From: Macrosoma leucophasiata | Taxonomy: Eukaryota > Arthropoda > Insecta > Lepidoptera > Hedylidae | Direction of reading: 5' to 3' | Assembly: GCA_036365455.1 (NCBI GenBank) | Contig: JAWQUS010000011.1 | Location: 1,632,001 to 1,696,000 of the forward strand | Length of the DNA stretch: 64,000 bases | In this document: positions 53,298-63,562 of the stretch, piece after piece | How the letters are laid out: each line of letters opens with the position of its first letter | Numbering within the stretch: position 1 is the first letter of the stretch | Program-made: the position numbers and the translations under genes | Notes under the pieces: model-generated | What the model was told of the DNA's origin: nothing | Seen by the model: the letters and a program-made list of their open reading frames with translations, nothing else | Databases searched by the model: none

Positions 53298-53349
53298 GTA
53301 TTTTTGTACAATTTTCAAACATTGACTTTTGAAAATTGTACAAAAATAC
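53298..53349. repeat. Perfect hairpin: 22-bp arms, 8-nt loop
   Basis: Left arm starts GTATTTTTGTACAATTTTC; the loop is CATTGACT; the right arm is the exact complement. Confidence 0.92.
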
Positions 53350-53439
53350 TCATAAACATATTTCAAAAACAGAATACTTAAAAAAATACCGACTTCAACA
53401 AATCACCACTGAAAAGTGAAAAATCAGCGAAAACAGTCT

Positions 53440-53535
53440 ATTGAAATAAAACTTTACTTTGTTTACGGATTTATCGCGCGTATATTAAACTTACTTAATT
53501 TTCAAAATCAACCCGAATTTTCGCTCGGTAAAAAT
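53440..53535. repeat. Single end of the Penelope-like terminal repeat
   Basis: GGATTTATCGCGCGTATATT and TTAAACTTACTTAATTTTC resemble the 57-bp inverted ends at 55905 and 56391. No partner end found nearby. Confidence 0.55.
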
Positions 53536-53989
53536 AATTTTAGTTTACTTAATAGGTAGGTATCCGCGAGATATATCTGTAAAAATAGTTTTATTTCAAT
53601 ACCAATATTAGTAGTAGTATATGTATAGATATAGTTCAGTGCTTCATATTTTAGTTATACTGCTTATTATTTTAATGAAGAAGTATTTAAAACAATGCTA
53701 ACGCTGTAAAGAATTCGCAGTAAATATTTAAATTAAATCCAATAGTGCAGGGTGGTAAAATGTGTTGGCGTTAAGCCAAGGTGCTAAGTGGAGTTTATTA
53801 CCTTTATTTATACCAAGTGGTGTCCATAAAATAGTTTTATTAGTGTAGTTAAATGAAAGAAATATGAAGCGATATTTAAAAGACGTCCACTGGATAGACA
53901 CTCTTCTTCGGTATACCATATAAAAGAGGGAATATGCCTTAATCGCTACGCTTGAATAGCAGATAGAACTACTAGCATTGTTGGCAATA
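53536..53989. other. No recognised feature
   Basis: The 130-codon frame 53728-54120 (minus) has no known motif and runs into the family M repeat. Confidence 0.3.
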
Positions 53990-53994
53990 GATAT

Positions 53995-54175
53995 ATATAT
54001 ATATAGACTACTGCCGCCATAAGGCAATGCAATAAAATGTGAAGGAAAAATTTGACAAATCAGACGTGGACTTCGGTAGCTCAGTTGGAAGGGCGGCTGG
54101 ACTAAATTCCCAGTGGTCACGAGTTTGAATCTCGCCAGTAGTCAAATTTTTCTTTCCATTTTTATTAAAAAAATT
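53995..54175 (+). repeat. Family M repeat with a tRNA-like domain, copy 2
   Basis: Flanks and core match 9060-9250. The core 54066-54143 has TTCGGTAGCTCAGTTGG and CACGAGTTTGAATCTCGCC. The acceptor stem has decayed (end CCAGTAGTC), so it cannot be a working tRNA. Confidence 0.75.
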
Positions 54176-54339
54176 GATACTTATTATCCATTAGCATGTG
54201 TTATTGCGAAAAATAATATAAAATTATAATTTATTTATTTATTGAATTCAGGCAACAATGCTTAAGATAAACAATAGGCCCATAGAATAAATACCCAACA
54301 GACTAACATACGAGTACATATCATAATACTACACTATTT

Positions 54340-54470
54340 ATCACGTAAAGTCGGCGACGTGATGCGCGGCTTGTCTGCAGGCAGTTGTCCCTTGAACCTC
54401 CGGAACACAACTCCCTGCGGCCAGAATTCCTCCTTCATAAAAGTTGGTGCGTCGGTACTCTAACCAGAAA
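54340..54470 (-). pseudogene. Possible LINE ORF1 C-terminal fragment
   Basis: Minus-strand text F-W-P-Q-G-V-V-F-R-R-F-K-G-Q-L-P resembles a short motif near the end of ORF1 proteins of some moth LINEs. The reading is short and the rest unassignable. Treat as a hint only. Confidence 0.3.
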
Positions 54471-54659
54471 GGGGTTGAAACGGACCTTGCGGCGAGACTC
54501 CAATCGCTCCATTCTGAGGGTAAAGACAGCAAGACACCTTCTTTCGGACACAGTCAGCAACATCCTCAACTCCCGTTGACCAGTGCAGTCGAGACACGTA
54601 TAATGGCGTCGATGGCGTAGCTGGACGCAGCAAATGGTTCGGTCCAGTAGGTGCTGTTC

Positions 54660-55904
54660 CGCACTGATTACGGTTGGCAGGCTTTACAATACATAATAAC
54701 TAACGATAATACATATTTTTATTTAACAGTAACAAATATAAAAAAATCATTATGTTACTTTTCGCTTTAGAGTAACCCTATACGCGCAAGTAAACCACGA
54801 GCGAGCAGATAAAAAAGAGTAAGCATTATGTTCAACGGTAACCAGAGTTGGTGGTAAGAGTAAAGAGTTAATGACTGCCCCTAATGACTCGGGTTAGCGC
54901 GGATTGTGCGTAATTACACTGTAATGCTGATTAGGGTATTAAAATAGGGATTTTATTTATTGCACGGCCTCCGTGATGTTTCTATTGGTATGAGATATTA
55001 ACTGTGAGTGAAAGTGAATAAGTTTTTTTTGGAATCCGCTGATATAAATATTATAGGCGTGTCAAGCGATTCAATAACATTCATCGTGCTTCATTGGTTG
55101 GTGGAAGCGGGCCCCACACCGATGTCGTGTCGTCGAATCGTGAGGCGTGACGACACCGACGTCGCTGACGGAGACGACCAACCACGAAAAGGTTATTCGA
55201 TCATTCGGTCAATCAAGTCTTCAATCCTTTATCATTTTTGTTACTTACTCTCTCACCACGGCTCTTTCTTAAGACACCAGTGAAATATATTCTAAACTTT
55301 AAATAACTATTTTATTTGAAGAACTTCTCCTATAAATACAGTCCACTCTATACCACCTCCAACAAGGTGTAAATATGAATGTAATTGTTTGGAAACAGCA
55401 AGTATAAAAAAAATATAATATGATATCTGATGTTATAAACGCGATTCGCTAGTTTTGTTTTTTTTTTTGTGGCGAGCGTATTGACATGTCCAGGCAAAAA
55501 CAACTTCGGGATCTGAAAATTTTTCAAAAAACGGATAAGTACCAATAATACCTACCAGATGAGATGTTGATCGAACACGGGGCTTCAGGGTGGTACTTAA
55601 ATGTGTAAAAAGTTATTTTATTTAACAGTTGATCAATTATATTGATCAACAATGATTTTTTACATATCTGTTTTTTATTCAAGATTGAAAATTCAAATCA
55701 CTTATAAATAATTCAAAAAAATGTGCATTAAAAAAAAAAGAATGAAAATTAAATGAAATATTATTAAACATATACTCTTCTTTTATTATTTTATATATTA
55801 TATACACGCACATATATTTTTTGATTTCCAAGTGATTTGAATTTTCAATCTTGAATAAAAAACAAGATATATTATTTTCTTAGGTTTTCGCGAGCTGCAC
55901 TCAT
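54660..55904. other. Unassigned; GC-richer patch at 55080-55190
   Basis: The patch gives a 91-codon frame (55008-55283) without known motifs. The rest is AT-rich, with a short exact inverted pair near 55629/55647 (TTGATCAA-type). Confidence 0.3.
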
Positions 55905-56447
55905 TGAAATAAAACTAGTTTTCTGATTTATCTCGCGTATATTAAACTAAAATGATTATTTATTAAGTCAAACACCGTAGAGCAGGGAGGTCTGCAGTCT
56001 GTGATCACATAGCGGACAAACCAACTCATTATATTCGGTTTGACCAAACTCGAATACTCGCCACAGAACACAGACCGATTCCAAGAATGATTCGCAAGGC
56101 TATTTAAATTAAAAAACATCCAAATTTAAATAGAGAAGATGGTTGGCGATTGTCACCAACTTGGGATCTAATACTCAGTAGAATAAAAGCCCAACCGCAA
56201 CAGTCTGTAAGACCTCAAGATACAATTAGTAACTTTTGTGTTTTAATCCTGAACGCTACGCAAGACGTTTGCGAAATAGATGGAGGTAGCTGCACATAAT
56301 AATTTTTCAAACTGCTGTCAGACGATTACCACCTCAGTCTGCCCGAGACCACGGAAGCTGAAAAGCGACCGAAACGTCGGGTTCGATTTTAAATAATCAT
56401 TTTAGTTTAATATACGCGAGATAAATCCGAAAACTAGTTTTATTTCA
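55905..56447 (+). pseudogene. Penelope-like element 3' end: GIY-YIG endonuclease tail within 57-bp inverted repeats
   Basis: Inverted repeats 55905-55961 and 56391-56447 match at 56 of 57 positions (TGAAATAAAACTAGTTTTC at the outer end). Between them a plus-strand reading from 55970 to the TAA at 56297 contains RSAVCDHIADKPTHYIRFDQ, TRILATEHRPIPRMIRKAI and KKHPNLNREDGWRLSPTW. This follows the pattern of the C-terminal endonuclease of Penelope-like retroelements. An in-frame TAA at 56105 sits where Glu is usual. The RT is missing. GACCGAAACGTCGG at 56367-56380 recalls the GAAAC part of the ribozymes known from these elements. Confidence 0.7.
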
Positions 56448-56734
56448 AAGATATATTATGTAAGATCCATAATCTATCTAAATACATTTTTATTCTGTAA
56501 AGTTGAAATGTATGAGTTTCAATAAAAATGTTCAGCCAAAGAAACCGTACTCAAAACATTCATTATTTTGAACGTTTCCATCTTTAAACTACATTTAGTT
56601 GACTTTGTACAAAATAAAATCGCGATGGGCTAAATTGAAAAAATAAATGAGATAAAATTCTACATCACTAAACCTAGAGTTTTGAATAAAATAGAATTAG
56701 ATTCTCATTTATTTAACTACTCAATCGAAGGTAA

Positions 56735-56990
56735 CAAGTAACAAGTGGATTACGCTAAAAGCTAGTCGCTACAAAAAGTCACGTTGAAGATCCTTTCAGC
56801 TACATTAAGTTTGTTTTGTCCGTTAAAACAACGCTCGCGGTAATCCTGCTCCACCTGTTAAAAGCCTTTCAGGCTTTGCTTATCCAGCTTAGACTAAGTT
56901 AGTGTTTGGCTCTTGAGTTTGTTCTGTTTTAAACGCTAATATGTCCCTAACTTTTACTAGGAATATCCGTGTTGTAAATTAAGATTAATC
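56735..56990 (+). repeat. Family I repeat, copy 1
   Basis: TAACAAGTAACAAGTGGATT, AAAAAGTCACGTTGAAGATC, CTACATTAAGTTTGTTTTGT and AGGCTTTGCTTATCC. Three further copies follow at 58850, 59545 and 62190. Confidence 0.75.
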
Positions 56991-57080
56991 TGATGATAAT
57001 CCGGTTACAAATGTCTACAAAAAATAAAAAAATAAAAATAAGATAAAATTCTACATCCCTCAAAGTAGAGTTTTGAATAA

Positions 57081-57420
57081 TAAAATTAAAAAAAAACCGC
57101 CTTCAAAAAAAATTCAAAACTGAATAGACAATAACACTAAAAAGCGAAAAATAAACTCAATTACTTTAATATGGGCTACGTACTTACCTACTTATAGGTT
57201 TGAAGTCGGTGCCACGCCAATAGTGCGCTTCAAATAGCCGTATTTGATAGCTTAACATAGTAGGTACTGCAACACCACAACATTAGTCCTAACGCGCGGG
57301 CCGCACTATTGGCAAGTACGTAGCCCTTATTAAAGTAATTGAGTATATTTTTCTCTTTTTAGTGTTATTGTCTATTTAGTTTTGAATTATTTTTTGGAGA
57401 CGGTTTTTTTTTTAATTTTA
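57081..57420. repeat. Long inverted repeat, arms about 105 bp
   Basis: 57081-57188 and 57311-57420 are inverse copies (AATAGACAATAACACTAAAA, CTCAATTACTTTAAT, GGGCTACGTACTT) with a second inverted pair GCCAATAGTGCG / CCGCACTATTGGC inside. The outer ends AAAATTAAAAAAAAACCG fit a MITE of unknown superfamily. Confidence 0.85.
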
Positions 57421-57679
57421 AAATAATTTATTTTTTGCTTTTCAGTGGTGTAACTATTATTAATATTAAGTATAACAGTAAAAGTAGGTAGGTATTTCAA
57501 CTACGAAAGTACTATCTATAGTCTTTATCATAAGTTCTAGAGGTGCATAATAGCGGCTCTTCTGGAACGGCAACGAACCGCTATTGAACTCTAATAGCAG
57601 TTTCGAAAACTATCTATTCCAGTAGATGGTTTTAAGGCAGTCAAGCAAAAGGCTAATTTAAAGTGTAGTGATATTATCA

Positions 57680-58190
57680 TCATCACTTTAATCATCATCA
57701 CCTCAATCATCGTCACCTCCATCATCATCACCTCCACCATCATCATCTCCATCATCATCACCTCCCCCATCACCTCCATCATCATCACCTCCATCATTAT
57801 CACCTCCATCATCATCACCTCCATCATCATCACCTCCATCATCATCATCTCCATCATCATCACCTCCACCGTCATCACCATCATCATTACCATCATCACC
57901 ACCATCATCATCATCACCATCATCACCACGGTCATCATCACCTCTCATCATTACCACCTCTATCAACATCATCACCTCCATTATCATCACCTCCATCATC
58001 ATCACCTCCATCATCATCATCTCCATCATTATCACCTCCACCGTCATCACCATCATCATTACCATCATCACCACCATCATCATCATCACCATCATCACCA
58101 CGGTCATCATCACCTCTCATCATTACCACCTCTATCAACATCATCACCTCCATTATCATCACCTCCATCATCATCACCTCGACATGGTGA
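57680..58190. repeat. ATC/ACC triplet minisatellite with a 172-bp higher-order duplication
   Basis: Units of about 15 bp (ATCATCATCACCTCC and variants). A block beginning GTCATCACCATCATCATTAC at 57871 recurs at 58043. Long Met/Asp/Gly-rich frames on the minus strand are composition artefacts. Confidence 0.92.
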
Positions 58191-58420
58191 CAATGGGCCC
58201 ACCTGTGAGGTGGGGTATACCAAAACAAAAAACGTGTCCAAATTGGTAAGTTCAGGCATTTTCGAACAATCGCGGTTTATAATAACAATGTTTTAAACAA
58301 AAGAGTAACTATTATTAGTATTATTACAGTAAAAGTAGGTATTTCAACTAAGAAGGTACCATATATAGTCTTCATCATCAGTTCCACTTCATCAAATTGT
58401 GCCTTCCGAAAGCAAATACA

Positions 58421-58703
58421 CGGAACAATGTTATTATATAAAAAATATCGAAATCTTTCAAGTGTGCTATGAAATTTGAAGAGTTCCCTCGATTTCTCCA
58501 GGATCCCATCATTACATCTTGTCATGGTGACAATGTGCCCACCTGTGAGGTATACGGCCACAAGGCACGGAACATTATTATTAAGAAAAATATCGAAAAC
58601 CTTTCAAGTGTGCTATGAAATTTGAAGAGTTCCCTCGATTTCTCCAGGATCCCATCATCACATATTGACATGGTTACAATGGGACTAACTGGGAGGCACA
58701 CCC
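58421..58703. repeat. Tandem duplication of a unit of about 140 bp
   Basis: Units at about 58421-58567 and 58568-58703 share TTTCAAGTGTGCTATGAAAT, TTTGAAGAGTTCCCTCGATT and TCTCCAGGATCCCATCAT. A third partial (ACATGGTGACAATGGGCCCA) lies at 58182-58210, at the minisatellite edge. Confidence 0.85.
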
Positions 58704-58849
58704 TTTCAAACGAAACCAAAATTATCGAAACCGGTACAGGCGTTTTCAAATTATCGGGGAACATACATAAAAAAAAAAAATCCGGACGAATTGAGAACCT
58801 CCTCCTTTTTTCGAAGTCGGTTAGAAATAGAATTATCATTCAAGTATTC

Positions 58850-59110
58850 AATCGATGATAACAAGTAACAAGTGGATTACGATGAAAGCTATTCGCTGCA
58901 AAAAGTCACGTTAAAGATCCTTTTGAGCTACATTAAGTTTGTTTTGTCCGTTAAAACAACGCTCGCGGTAATCCTGCGCCGCCTGAAGAGCCTTTTAGGC
59001 TTTGCTTATCCCGCTTAGACTAAGTTGCTGTTTGGTTCTTGAGTTCGTTCAGTTTAAACGCTAATATGACGGTTATTTTTACCTTTTTACTAGGATTGTC
59101 CGTGTAACAA
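58850..59110 (+). repeat. Family I repeat, copy 2
   Basis: Same blocks as copy 1 in the same order and orientation; about 2.1 kb downstream of it. Confidence 0.8.
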
Positions 59111-59544
59111 ATATTCCCATAATATCTAAAGCGTATGGATGTTATATTGTACGTGCGTTGGTATTTTCACGGTCATAAATCTTAGATATATCTGAAGCCG
59201 TAATATCTGTCTCAGATGCCATTAATCGAATGCCACTTTGCAATACATTGCCGCTTTCCTAAAATGATGGCCATTACCACGTCAAGTCAAAACAACAATG
59301 TACTGCAAAGTGGGCATCGAAATTATATCAATCAACTAACACAATACGCACTTTGTTCTCTTTTAAGAATTGTTACTATAATAAGAGCTTGTGGCAAGCA
59401 TTTTTTGTACCATTAATTATTATTGTACATGAGCCGTCACCATTGTTTTTTCAACAGATAAAGCAATACAATACAAAAATCACACAACAATCCATTTCCA
59501 CGTATTCGTTTAAGTAAAAATATTATCAATAAGGTATTCGATTG
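59111..59544. other. No recognised feature
   Basis: An inverted pair, GCCACTTTGCAATACATTGC near 59230 and GTACTGCAAAGTGGGC near 59300, is the only structure seen. Confidence 0.35.
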
Positions 59545-59940
59545 AAGGTAACTAGCAACAAGAGTATGTATGTATGTATGTATCTTCACGCCAGGTCCCT
59601 AACGGGGTAGGCAGAGAGTGTAGAGCGCCAGACATCCCGGTTCTGACAAACCTCTCGTGCCTCGTCTACCTTCATCATTCTCTTCATACATGCACGCCGA
59701 TTCCTAAGACTTTTGACCCCACCATCAGACAGAACTCGACCTATTTGGTCATGGTAGGTCAGTCTTGGTCAGCAACAAGAGTATTATGCTAAAAGCTTTT
59801 ATCAACAAGTCAGTTACATTAAGTTTGTTGGTGCATTAAATAACTCAGTAATCCTACATCACCTGTTAAAAGCTTTTCAGGCTTTGCTTATTCGGCCTTT
59901 GGATAAGCGCGTATTTGCCTATAAAGTTTAAGTATGTATA
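59545..59940 (+). repeat. Family I repeat, copy 3, split by a family D insertion
   Basis: The left part runs to 59567 and the right part from 59771 (GCTACATT-like text, CACCTGTTAAAAGCTTTTCA, GGCTTTGCTTATTCGG). Confidence 0.75.
59568..59770 (-). mobile_element. Family D element with a 14-bp target-site duplication
   Basis: Flanked by AGCAACAAGAGTAT (59554-59567 and 59771-59784). The minus-strand 3' end has a TACA-repeat tail (GTATGTATGTATGTAT on the plus strand). Text matches 33475-33632 in inverse. Tail plus duplication indicates target-primed retrotransposition. Confidence 0.88.
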
Positions 59941-60717
59941 CATGCCATAAATATGTTATTAATATCAGTCAAGTTCCTGATGGCATACGTATCGGATACT
60001 CAGTCTGGTTCCTGACGGCAAACGTATCGGACACTATATCGAATTAACGATACTTTTCATTGTCTACCCGCGATCAAACTAACGACAACAAAGTGTATGA
60101 TACAAATATAACATTGAAATCACCCGGTCTTATACGTAGTACATGTAAAAAAGTGTGCACTCAAATGCAAGCTGCGAATATAATACAAACGAACAAGGAC
60201 CATTATTATTTTATTTTCGTTTACTTTGACATATTTATCAATCTATCAGTTGTTATTCGCTTTAATTTTATATTTGTAACTTGACCTCAACTTTGTACTT
60301 TGACCATCACAAGCAAATTCTATTATTTCCAAGTGATTAAATAAATTTTTGAATTTGAGGTTTTTGAGTTTCAAGCAGCTGGCTGCTCTTTCTGACTCGC
60401 AACGTCTTGAATGTAGTCGTAATTAATGCTTTAGTAACGTATCCAGATGTTCCTCAATGTTTGTGGAAGCAGAGGAGAGAATCTTACAACGAGAATATCG
60501 AGTATATGAATCTATATGTATAGACCAAGTGCCTTTCGTGGTAGGCAGAGAGCGAGGAGCGCCAAACAGCTCGGTCTGCAAAAACCTCCCGCGGTTTCTC
60601 AGAATTTTTAATTCTCTCACGTGCACGCTGATTCTGAAGTGCCTTTCGAGCTACATTCTTTGCGAGTCCGACTCGTGCGCCAAGGGTTCTGTACAAACCT
60701 GGAGAAATATAAGTAAA
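59941..60717. other. Unassigned, with a diverged family D-like stretch at 60515-60640
   Basis: GTGGTAGGCAGAGAGCGAGG and GCCAAACAGCTCGGTCTGCA parallel family D. CTCACGTGCACGCTGATTCT parallels its other half. No coding motif. Confidence 0.4.
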
Positions 60718-61280
60718 CAAAACCGGTCAAGTGCATGTCGGACCACGCGCAGTGTAGGGTTCCGTAGTTACAGAGTAAGAGATGTAATGAAAAAAATAAA
60801 TAAATATTTGGTATGGACTTATTCGAAATTTTCGAGTAAAATACGTTTGATCGACTATTACTCGCAAACTTACAAGGCCAACTTAAGCGTGATAGTTTTC
60901 CTTTTAATTTCGTTATATATAGCTACTATTTCCGTAACGTTTGAATTTCTAACAACAACCGTTTAGTCTGTAGGAGGGGGGGGGGGGACACTTGAGTCTA
61001 ACGAAAATTTGCACTTTAAAGCTTAATAAGTCACAAACAGTTATCTAAATCGAAAAATGATGTTTGGCCACCCATAATATTTTTAAAGACCTATCCAGCG
61101 ATACCTCACACAATATGGAAATCGAAAATTAAAAAAAATATTTGGGCGTTACAAGTAGGGGAGGTTACCCTAATTTTTTTTTTTCATGTTTTTATTCTAC
61201 CACTTTGTCGCCGTGATTAAGGTGTATACCTATGCCAAATTTCAAGTCTCTAGTACTTATAGTTTTTGCGCTAAACCGCG

Positions 61281-61312
<32 letters not shown>

Positions 61313-61360
61313 GACATGGCGAAACTATAAGGGTTCCTTGTTTACTACGGAACCCTAAAA
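60718..61360 (+). repeat. Family E repeat (GGAACCCT-ended), plus
   Basis: Starts AAACCGGTCAAGTGCATGTC, has a G-run at about 60977-60988 and a GACA microsatellite at 61288-61310, and ends TACGGAACCCTAAAAAA. A 5' fragment of the same family is at 45065-45120. Confidence 0.75.
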
Positions 61361-61560
61361 AAGACGTGTGGCACTCGGGGACTGCCGCGGTAAAGATATT
61401 GCATTTACATAATTATCTTAAATTATGCAAAACAAAATAAAATGCAAACAAAAGAAAAAAAAAATTGAAAAATGAAACAATAATTTTCTATTAATATTTA
61501 CTACTTTTTAAATATTGAATGGAAAAACAAACAATAAAAAAAATGAACAAAAACAATCTT

Positions 61561-61639
61561 GGCAGGGTGGGATTCGAACCCACGCCTCTGAAGAGACTGG
61601 TGCTTTAAACCAGCGCCTAGACCGCTCGGCCACGCTACC
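61561..61639 (-). tRNA. tRNA-Leu-like pseudogene with anticodon-position AAA
   Basis: The minus strand reads as a type II tRNA with a long variable arm (AGTCTCTTCAGAGGCG) and T arm GTGGGTTCGAATCCCAC, very close to tRNA-Leu of the AAG/TAG group. The stem CTGGT/ACCAG encloses TTAAAGC, so the anticodon position is AAA where Leu genes have AAG. The 3' acceptor strand lacks one base (CCTGCC), and the D loop (GGTCTAGGCG) also appears one base short. These losses argue for a pseudogene. Confidence 0.7.
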
Positions 61640-61744
61640 CACGAGGTCGGAAGGCGAAATTATACATGAGCTTCTTTAAATGAGTTTCAAATTTGTAATC
61701 CGGAGCGTCCGGTTTTTTGCGTTACGGAATTTCTGAATTTAGTC

Positions 61745-62122
61745 CCCGCGCTCAAGGCCCGCGATAGAAGCTATGCAATAGCTTAAAAAGTATATTTTTT
61801 TCCGTTATCTGTGCTATATGATGTTGCTTCGTACCAAATTCCAAATTCTACGTCCACGGAATGTACCCTGTAGGTTTTGATTACACAGCGAGTTTCTAAA
61901 ATTTGCGGATATTTGCAGCAACGGCTGTATTTTTTTATTGCGTTAGCTTAGAAGTTTGATTATTTCACAGCTCTAAGGGACAGTAAGTATTTAACACAAA
62001 TTTCAGCTTAATACCTCCACCCGTTCCTGAGGAAAAGGTTCTTGACAGACAGACGATCGGACGGACAACAAAGAGATTTAAAGGTTCCGTTTTTTCCCTT
62101 TACAGGTACGGAACCCTAAAAA
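61745..62122 (+). repeat. Family E repeat, 5'-truncated, plus
   Basis: GACAGACAGACGATCGGACG and CAGGTACGGAACCCTAAAAA at the end. The upstream text is too diverged to place the start exactly. Confidence 0.6.
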
Positions 62123-62184
62123 ACGATCAAAGACAAAAACATACGTGAATTGTGTTTTTATTTATTAAACACATAAACAAAATT

Positions 62185-62335
62185 TTACGTAATTTACGCT
62201 AAAAGCTATTCACAGCGAGAAATGTTGACGATCCTTTCAGCTACATTAAATTTGTGCGTTAAAATAACAATGCCAGCAATATTCGAGCATCACCTGTTAA
62301 AAGCTGAAAAGCCTTAGCTTATCCGGTGTTCAGTT
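62185..62335 (+). repeat. Family I repeat, copy 4, diverged
   Basis: TTTACGCTAAAAGCTATTC, GATCCTTTCAGCTACATTAA and CACCTGTTAAAAGCTGAAAA. Confidence 0.65.
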
Positions 62336-62392
62336 AAACCCCATTATTTGCTGATCGAGTACGCATTACTCTATAGGCTAGGGTATTTACCC

Positions 62393-62438
62393 AACGGAAT
62401 ATCCTTATTTTACATTTGTAAAATAAGGATATTCCGTT
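62393..62438. repeat. Perfect hairpin: 22-bp arms, 2-nt loop
   Basis: Left arm starts AACGGAATATCCTTATTTT; loop TT; exact complement follows. Confidence 0.93.
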
Positions 62439-62703
62439 TGTTTTTATTGTGAATTCGTTTACAAATGTACATTTATTTTTCATGCGTACTGATACTGAAT
62501 GTAAGAGGCGCGAAGTTGCGCCTCTATTCTCTGGTGGGATAGGCAGGGGTATATACCTAAGGTGGCCACTTCATCAACATATTCGACTACATTACCTAGC
62601 TCCGAGGGTAACACAGGGAAACCCATGGGTTGGTCCAATAGCACTAGCACAGTACCTACTGGTCTAGTACCAATAAACTACTGAGGTAATTATGTTTATA
62701 TTT

Positions 62704-62986
62704 TTACTGGTGGTAGAGCTCCAGTGAATGAGCTCACGGGCGTGGCCACCACCGCTTTACCTAATCTACATGCCATTAAATGGTAGTATTCAGTTTTGAT
62801 AGAAATTACAGGGCCATAAAAACTTAGACCTCTGGAGTGGCAACGCAAATGCTCTCCTTTAAATCCTTGTTTTTATGTTGATACCTATTTAAAGGCTATT
62901 TTTTTTATCAACGGCTATATAGTATTCACTTACCATCAATGTGAACTGCATGCTTGTTTACCACTTCCATTATATATAAAAAAAAC
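62704..62986 (+). repeat. Family A dispersed repeat, plus
   Basis: Starts TACTGGTGGTAGAGCTCCAG, lacks part of the middle, and ends CCATTATATATAAAAAAAA. Confidence 0.88.
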
Positions 62987-63280
62987 TTATTTCATGTATG
63001 AGTACATTTATTATAAGTAAATCTGAATATCAAAACAACATGAATCAAAGAAACAAATTCAGTAACTTTACACACAATGTTACTACATTTGCATACAAAT
63101 AATATTTTCATATTTTATCTAGAATATTCTGTAGCTCAAACGCCGTAATAGCTTGTTATCTGTCTCATCTGAGGTCGCTCTTCAAAACGAAGTGCCCTAT
63201 TTGAGAACACTTTTGCGAAAATACAAAATCTATATACCTAAATGTTGATTTAAATTATAAATGTAGACCTCATTAAATAA

Positions 63281-63555
63281 CTACTAATCTTATTCTATCT
63301 ATCTATGTATATAAAAATCAATTGCTGTTTGTAAGTCTCGCTAAAACTCGAGAACGGTTGGACCGATTTGGCTAATTTTGGGTTTGAATGATTTTTGGAA
63401 GTCCAGGGAAGGTTTAAAAGGAAAATAAAAAAATATGAAGAAATTGAAGGGAAATAGTAAAAACCACAATTAAATTTTTCCATCCAAATAGTCCGTATCT
63501 ATCAAACCCTTGAAACATTATTTCATTGTGAGGGAAGTTTGCTGGGTCAGCTAGT
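63281..63555 (+). mobile_element. Helitron-like non-autonomous element
   Basis: Starts near TCTATCTATCTATGTATATA, contains CTCGCTAAAACTCGAGAACG and GACCGATTTGGCTAATTTTG, and ends GCTGGGTCAGCTAGT. The 3' CTAGT end and the absence of inverted repeats or a target duplication fit moth Helitrons. Confidence 0.6.
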
Positions 63556-63562
63556 TATATAT

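Noticed and set aside
55008..55283. 91-codon frame in a GC-richer patch as a host exon
   Set aside because: No splice sites in a convincing position, no known motif, and no continuation of coding composition on either side.
57591..58228. Three long minus-strand frames (96-136 codons) rich in Met, Asp and Gly
   Set aside because: They read through a triplet minisatellite; any frame of such a repeat stays open. No domain is present.
60457..60966. 169-codon plus-strand frame
   Set aside because: It crosses a family D-like repeat and the start of a family E repeat, and shows no domain.
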